From DASTYK01 sp964430275 (GTDB taxonomy: Bacteria > Gemmatimonadota > Gemmatimonadetes > Longimicrobiales > RSA9): a stretch of 7,345 nt of DNA. Of this stretch, positions 5,621 through 7,345 are shown in pieces (the stretch's first letter is position 1; every line of letters starts with the position of its first letter). The stretch covers positions 1 through 7,345 of the forward strand of contig CAYSGF010000229.1 in NCBI GenBank assembly GCA_964430275.1. Reading direction: 5' to 3'. The notes beneath the pieces are model-generated. The model worked only from the letters and a program-made list of their open reading frames with translations, did no database searches and was not told the DNA's origin. Made by a program: the position numbers and the translations under genes.

Positions 5621-7345
5621 GTGACCGAGCATCTGATATCGCTGAATCCGGAACAGCGCACGGCAGTCGAGCACTTCGAGGGGCCGATCCTCGTGCTCGC
5701 CGGGGCGGGCTCCGGCAAGACGCGCGTGCTGACGACGCGCATCGCCCACCTGATCCAGGAGCTGGGCGTCGATCCGGCGAGCATCCTGGCGGTGACGTTC
5801 ACGAACAAGGCGGCGGGCGAGATGCGCGCGCGCATTCGTCGTCTGCTCGGCCGCGAGCCGGCCGGCATGTGGATGGGGACGTTTCACTCACTGGGCGCGC
5901 GACTGCTGCGCCGCCATACGCCGCTGCTCGGCTGGTCATCGAACTTCTCGATTCACGACGCGGACCAGGCATTGCGCGAGACGAAGCGCGCGATGGACCG
6001 TCTGAACGTGTCAGTGAAGCGCTGGCATCCGAAGGCGGTACACAGCGCGATCTCCGCAGCGAAGAATCAGCTCGTGCATCCGGACGAGTATCGCGCGCTG
6101 GCAGCGGATCCGTTCAGTCGCGTGGTCGCGGATATCTATCCCGTGTATGCGGCAGCGCTCAAGGAGCAGAACGCGTTCGACTTCGATGATCTGCTGGTGA
6201 AGCCGGTTACTCTGTTCGAGACGCATCAGCGCCTGCTGGAGCGCTATCGCGAGCGCTTCCAGTTCGTGCTCGTCGACGAGTACCAGGACACGAACCGTGC
6301 GCAGTACCGTTTTCTGCAGCTGCTCGCGAGCGAGCACGGCAACCTGATGGTCGTCGGCGACGACGACCAGTCGATCTACGGCTGGCGTGGCGCTGACATC
6401 CGCAACATCCTCGATTTCGAGAAGGATTTTCCCGGCGCAGCGATCGTCCGGCTCGAGCAGAACTACCGCTCGACCGGACGGATCCTCGATGCAGCGAATC
6501 GTGTCATCTCGCTGAACCTCAAGCGCAAGGGCAAGACGCTGCGCACGGCGGCGGGTGCGGGCGAGCTGCTCACACGCGTCGAGGCCGTGGACGAACGTGA
6601 CGAGGCGGAGTGGATCGCCGGTGAGGTACTGACGCGGCTCGCGTCGAACGAGGCCGCAACGGCGCGCGAGTTCGTCGTGCTCTATCGTACGAACTCGCAG
6701 TCGCGTGCACTCGAGGAGACCTTCCGCCGCCACGACCTGCCATATCAGATCGTAGGCGGCACGCGCTTCTACGAACGGCGCGAGATCATGGACGTGCTCG
6801 CATACCTGAGGCTGATCTCGAATCCGCGCGATGCCGGTGCATTCGACCGGGTGGTCAACTACCCAAAACGCGGCATCGGCGAGACGAGTCAAACCCGGCT
6901 TCTGGAGTGGGCGAGTGCCCACGGTGCGTCACCGCTGGAGGCTGCGGCGCGCGCCCACGAGATCGACGCGGTTCGCGGCGGCGCGTCGACGTCCCTCGTG
7001 GCGTTTGCCGAGCGGATCGTGCGCTTCACCGCGCTTGCTCACCATCTGGGTGTCGGCGAGCTCGTCGAGAAGCTGCTGGACGAGCTGCGCGTGCACGACG
7101 CATTGCTGGACGAAGGACCGGAGGGCGAGGAACGGTGGGAGAACGTGCGCGAGCTGGTGGCCGGTGCGCACGAGTTCGACGCGCGGCGTGACGACGACGA
7201 GATGGAGGACGAGGACGTGCAGGCCGAGTCCACGCCGCTCGACATGTTTCTCCAGAAGGTGTCGCTGCTGACCGACGTCGACCGGGCGGATGCGAACGCG
7301 GACGCGGTGACGCTCATGACGCTGCACAACGCCAAGGGGCTCGAG
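5621..7345 (+). CDS. uvrD: UvrD/PcrA-type superfamily 1A DNA helicase (3' end cut by window edge)
   Basis: ATP-driven 3'-to-5' DNA helicase for nucleotide-excision and mismatch repair and for clearing replication forks. The frame is open for 575 residues to the window edge; the family is usually 650-780, so the C-terminal part is missing. Motifs in order are: Q motif LNPEQRTAV (8-16), Walker A AGAGSGKT (27-34), Ia TFTNKAAGEMRAR (59-71), GTFHS (86-90), Walker B VLVDEYQDTN (216-225), III GDDDQSIYGWRGA (246-258), IV LEQNYRST (278-285), VLYRTNSQSRALEE (353-366), and the first part of motif V, TLMTLHNAKGLE (564-575), where the sequence stops. All catalytic residues within the visible part are present. 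An acidic stretch (524-537, DDDEMEDEDVQAES) lies in the 2B-region linker before PLDMFLQKVSLL. The start is GTG with GGAG 7 nt upstream. PcrA and UvrD cannot be told apart without the C-terminus. Confidence 0.95.
   Translation, partial: MTEHLISLNPEQRTAVEHFEGPILVLAGAGSGKTRVLTTRIAHLIQELGVDPASILAVTFTNKAAGEMRARIRRLLGREPAGMWMGTFHSLGARLLRRHTPLLGWSSNFSIHDADQALRETKRAMDRLNVSVKRWHPKAVHSAISAAKNQLVHPDEYRALAADPFSRVVADIYPVYAAALKEQNAFDFDDLLVKPVTLFETHQRLLERYRERFQFVLVDEYQDTNRAQYRFLQLLASEHGNLMVVGDDDQSIYGWRGADIRNILDFEKDFPGAAIVRLEQNYRSTGRILDAANRVISLNLKRKGKTLRTAAGAGELLTRVEAVDERDEAEWIAGEVLTRLASNEAATAREFVVLYRTNSQSRALEETFRRHDLPYQIVGGTRFYERREIMDVLAYLRLISNPRDAGAFDRVVNYPKRGIGETSQTRLLEWASAHGASPLEAAARAHEIDAVRGGASTSLVAFAERIVRFTALAHHLGVGELVEKLLDELRVHDALLDEGPEGEERWENVRELVAGAHEFDARRDDDEMEDEDVQAESTPLDMFLQKVSLLTDVDRADANADAVTLMTLHNAKGLE

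Noticed and set aside
6011..6922. A 303-codon minus-strand open frame inside the helicase
   Set aside because: It is opposite conserved helicase motifs II to IV and its product resembles no family; a shadow frame.
1..7345. TCGAG at the first bases and CTCGAG at the last as restriction-fragment ends
   Set aside because: CTCGAG recurs many times within this GC-rich window, so its presence at the edges is not informative.

Overview
The window is GC-rich bacterial chromosomal sequence with dense, mostly ordinary coding. It has no sign of a mobile element, CRISPR array, phage or RNA gene. Base composition, the alternative Bacteroidetes-type GlmU-like protein, GTG/TTG starts and an unrecognised lipoprotein suggest a high-GC member of Gemmatimonadota or a related group. 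That placement is an inference from gene content; no marker gene proves it.

Layout. A divergent intergenic region (3391-3648) splits the window. To its left, on the minus strand, four genes form one tight operon in the order: single-domain response regulator (2998-3390), mannose-1-phosphate guanylyltransferase (1944-3029), GlmU-like sugar nucleotidyltransferase with a left-handed beta-helix (736-1947), and a WalJ/YycJ-type metallo-beta-lactamase-fold protein (1-734, cut by the window edge). Neighbours overlap by 32 and 4 nt or are separated by 1 nt, so translational coupling is likely. To the right, on the plus strand, lie a small lipoprotein of unknown function (3649-4230), serS starting on the last base of the lipoprotein stop codon (4230-5513), and, after a 107-nt gap, a UvrD/PcrA-type helicase (5621 to the end, cut inside motif V).

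How the genes fit together. The two nucleotidyltransferases would supply GDP-mannose and UDP-GlcNAc (or a related sugar nucleotide) for envelope polysaccharide and peptidoglycan. The receiver-only regulator at the head of the operon has no kinase beside it and no output domain, so its partner is elsewhere. The WalJ-like protein probably acts on DNA. The plus-strand genes are housekeeping (tRNA charging, DNA repair/replication) apart from the lipoprotein.

The most interesting signals are regulatory. A perfect 16-bp palindrome sits inside the spacer of a candidate promoter ahead of the lipoprotein-serS pair. A perfect 16-bp GC palindrome abuts the helicase ribosome-binding site. The manC-like gene is forced to a TTG start inside the regulator gene. 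I did not find a convincing new defence or mobile system here.
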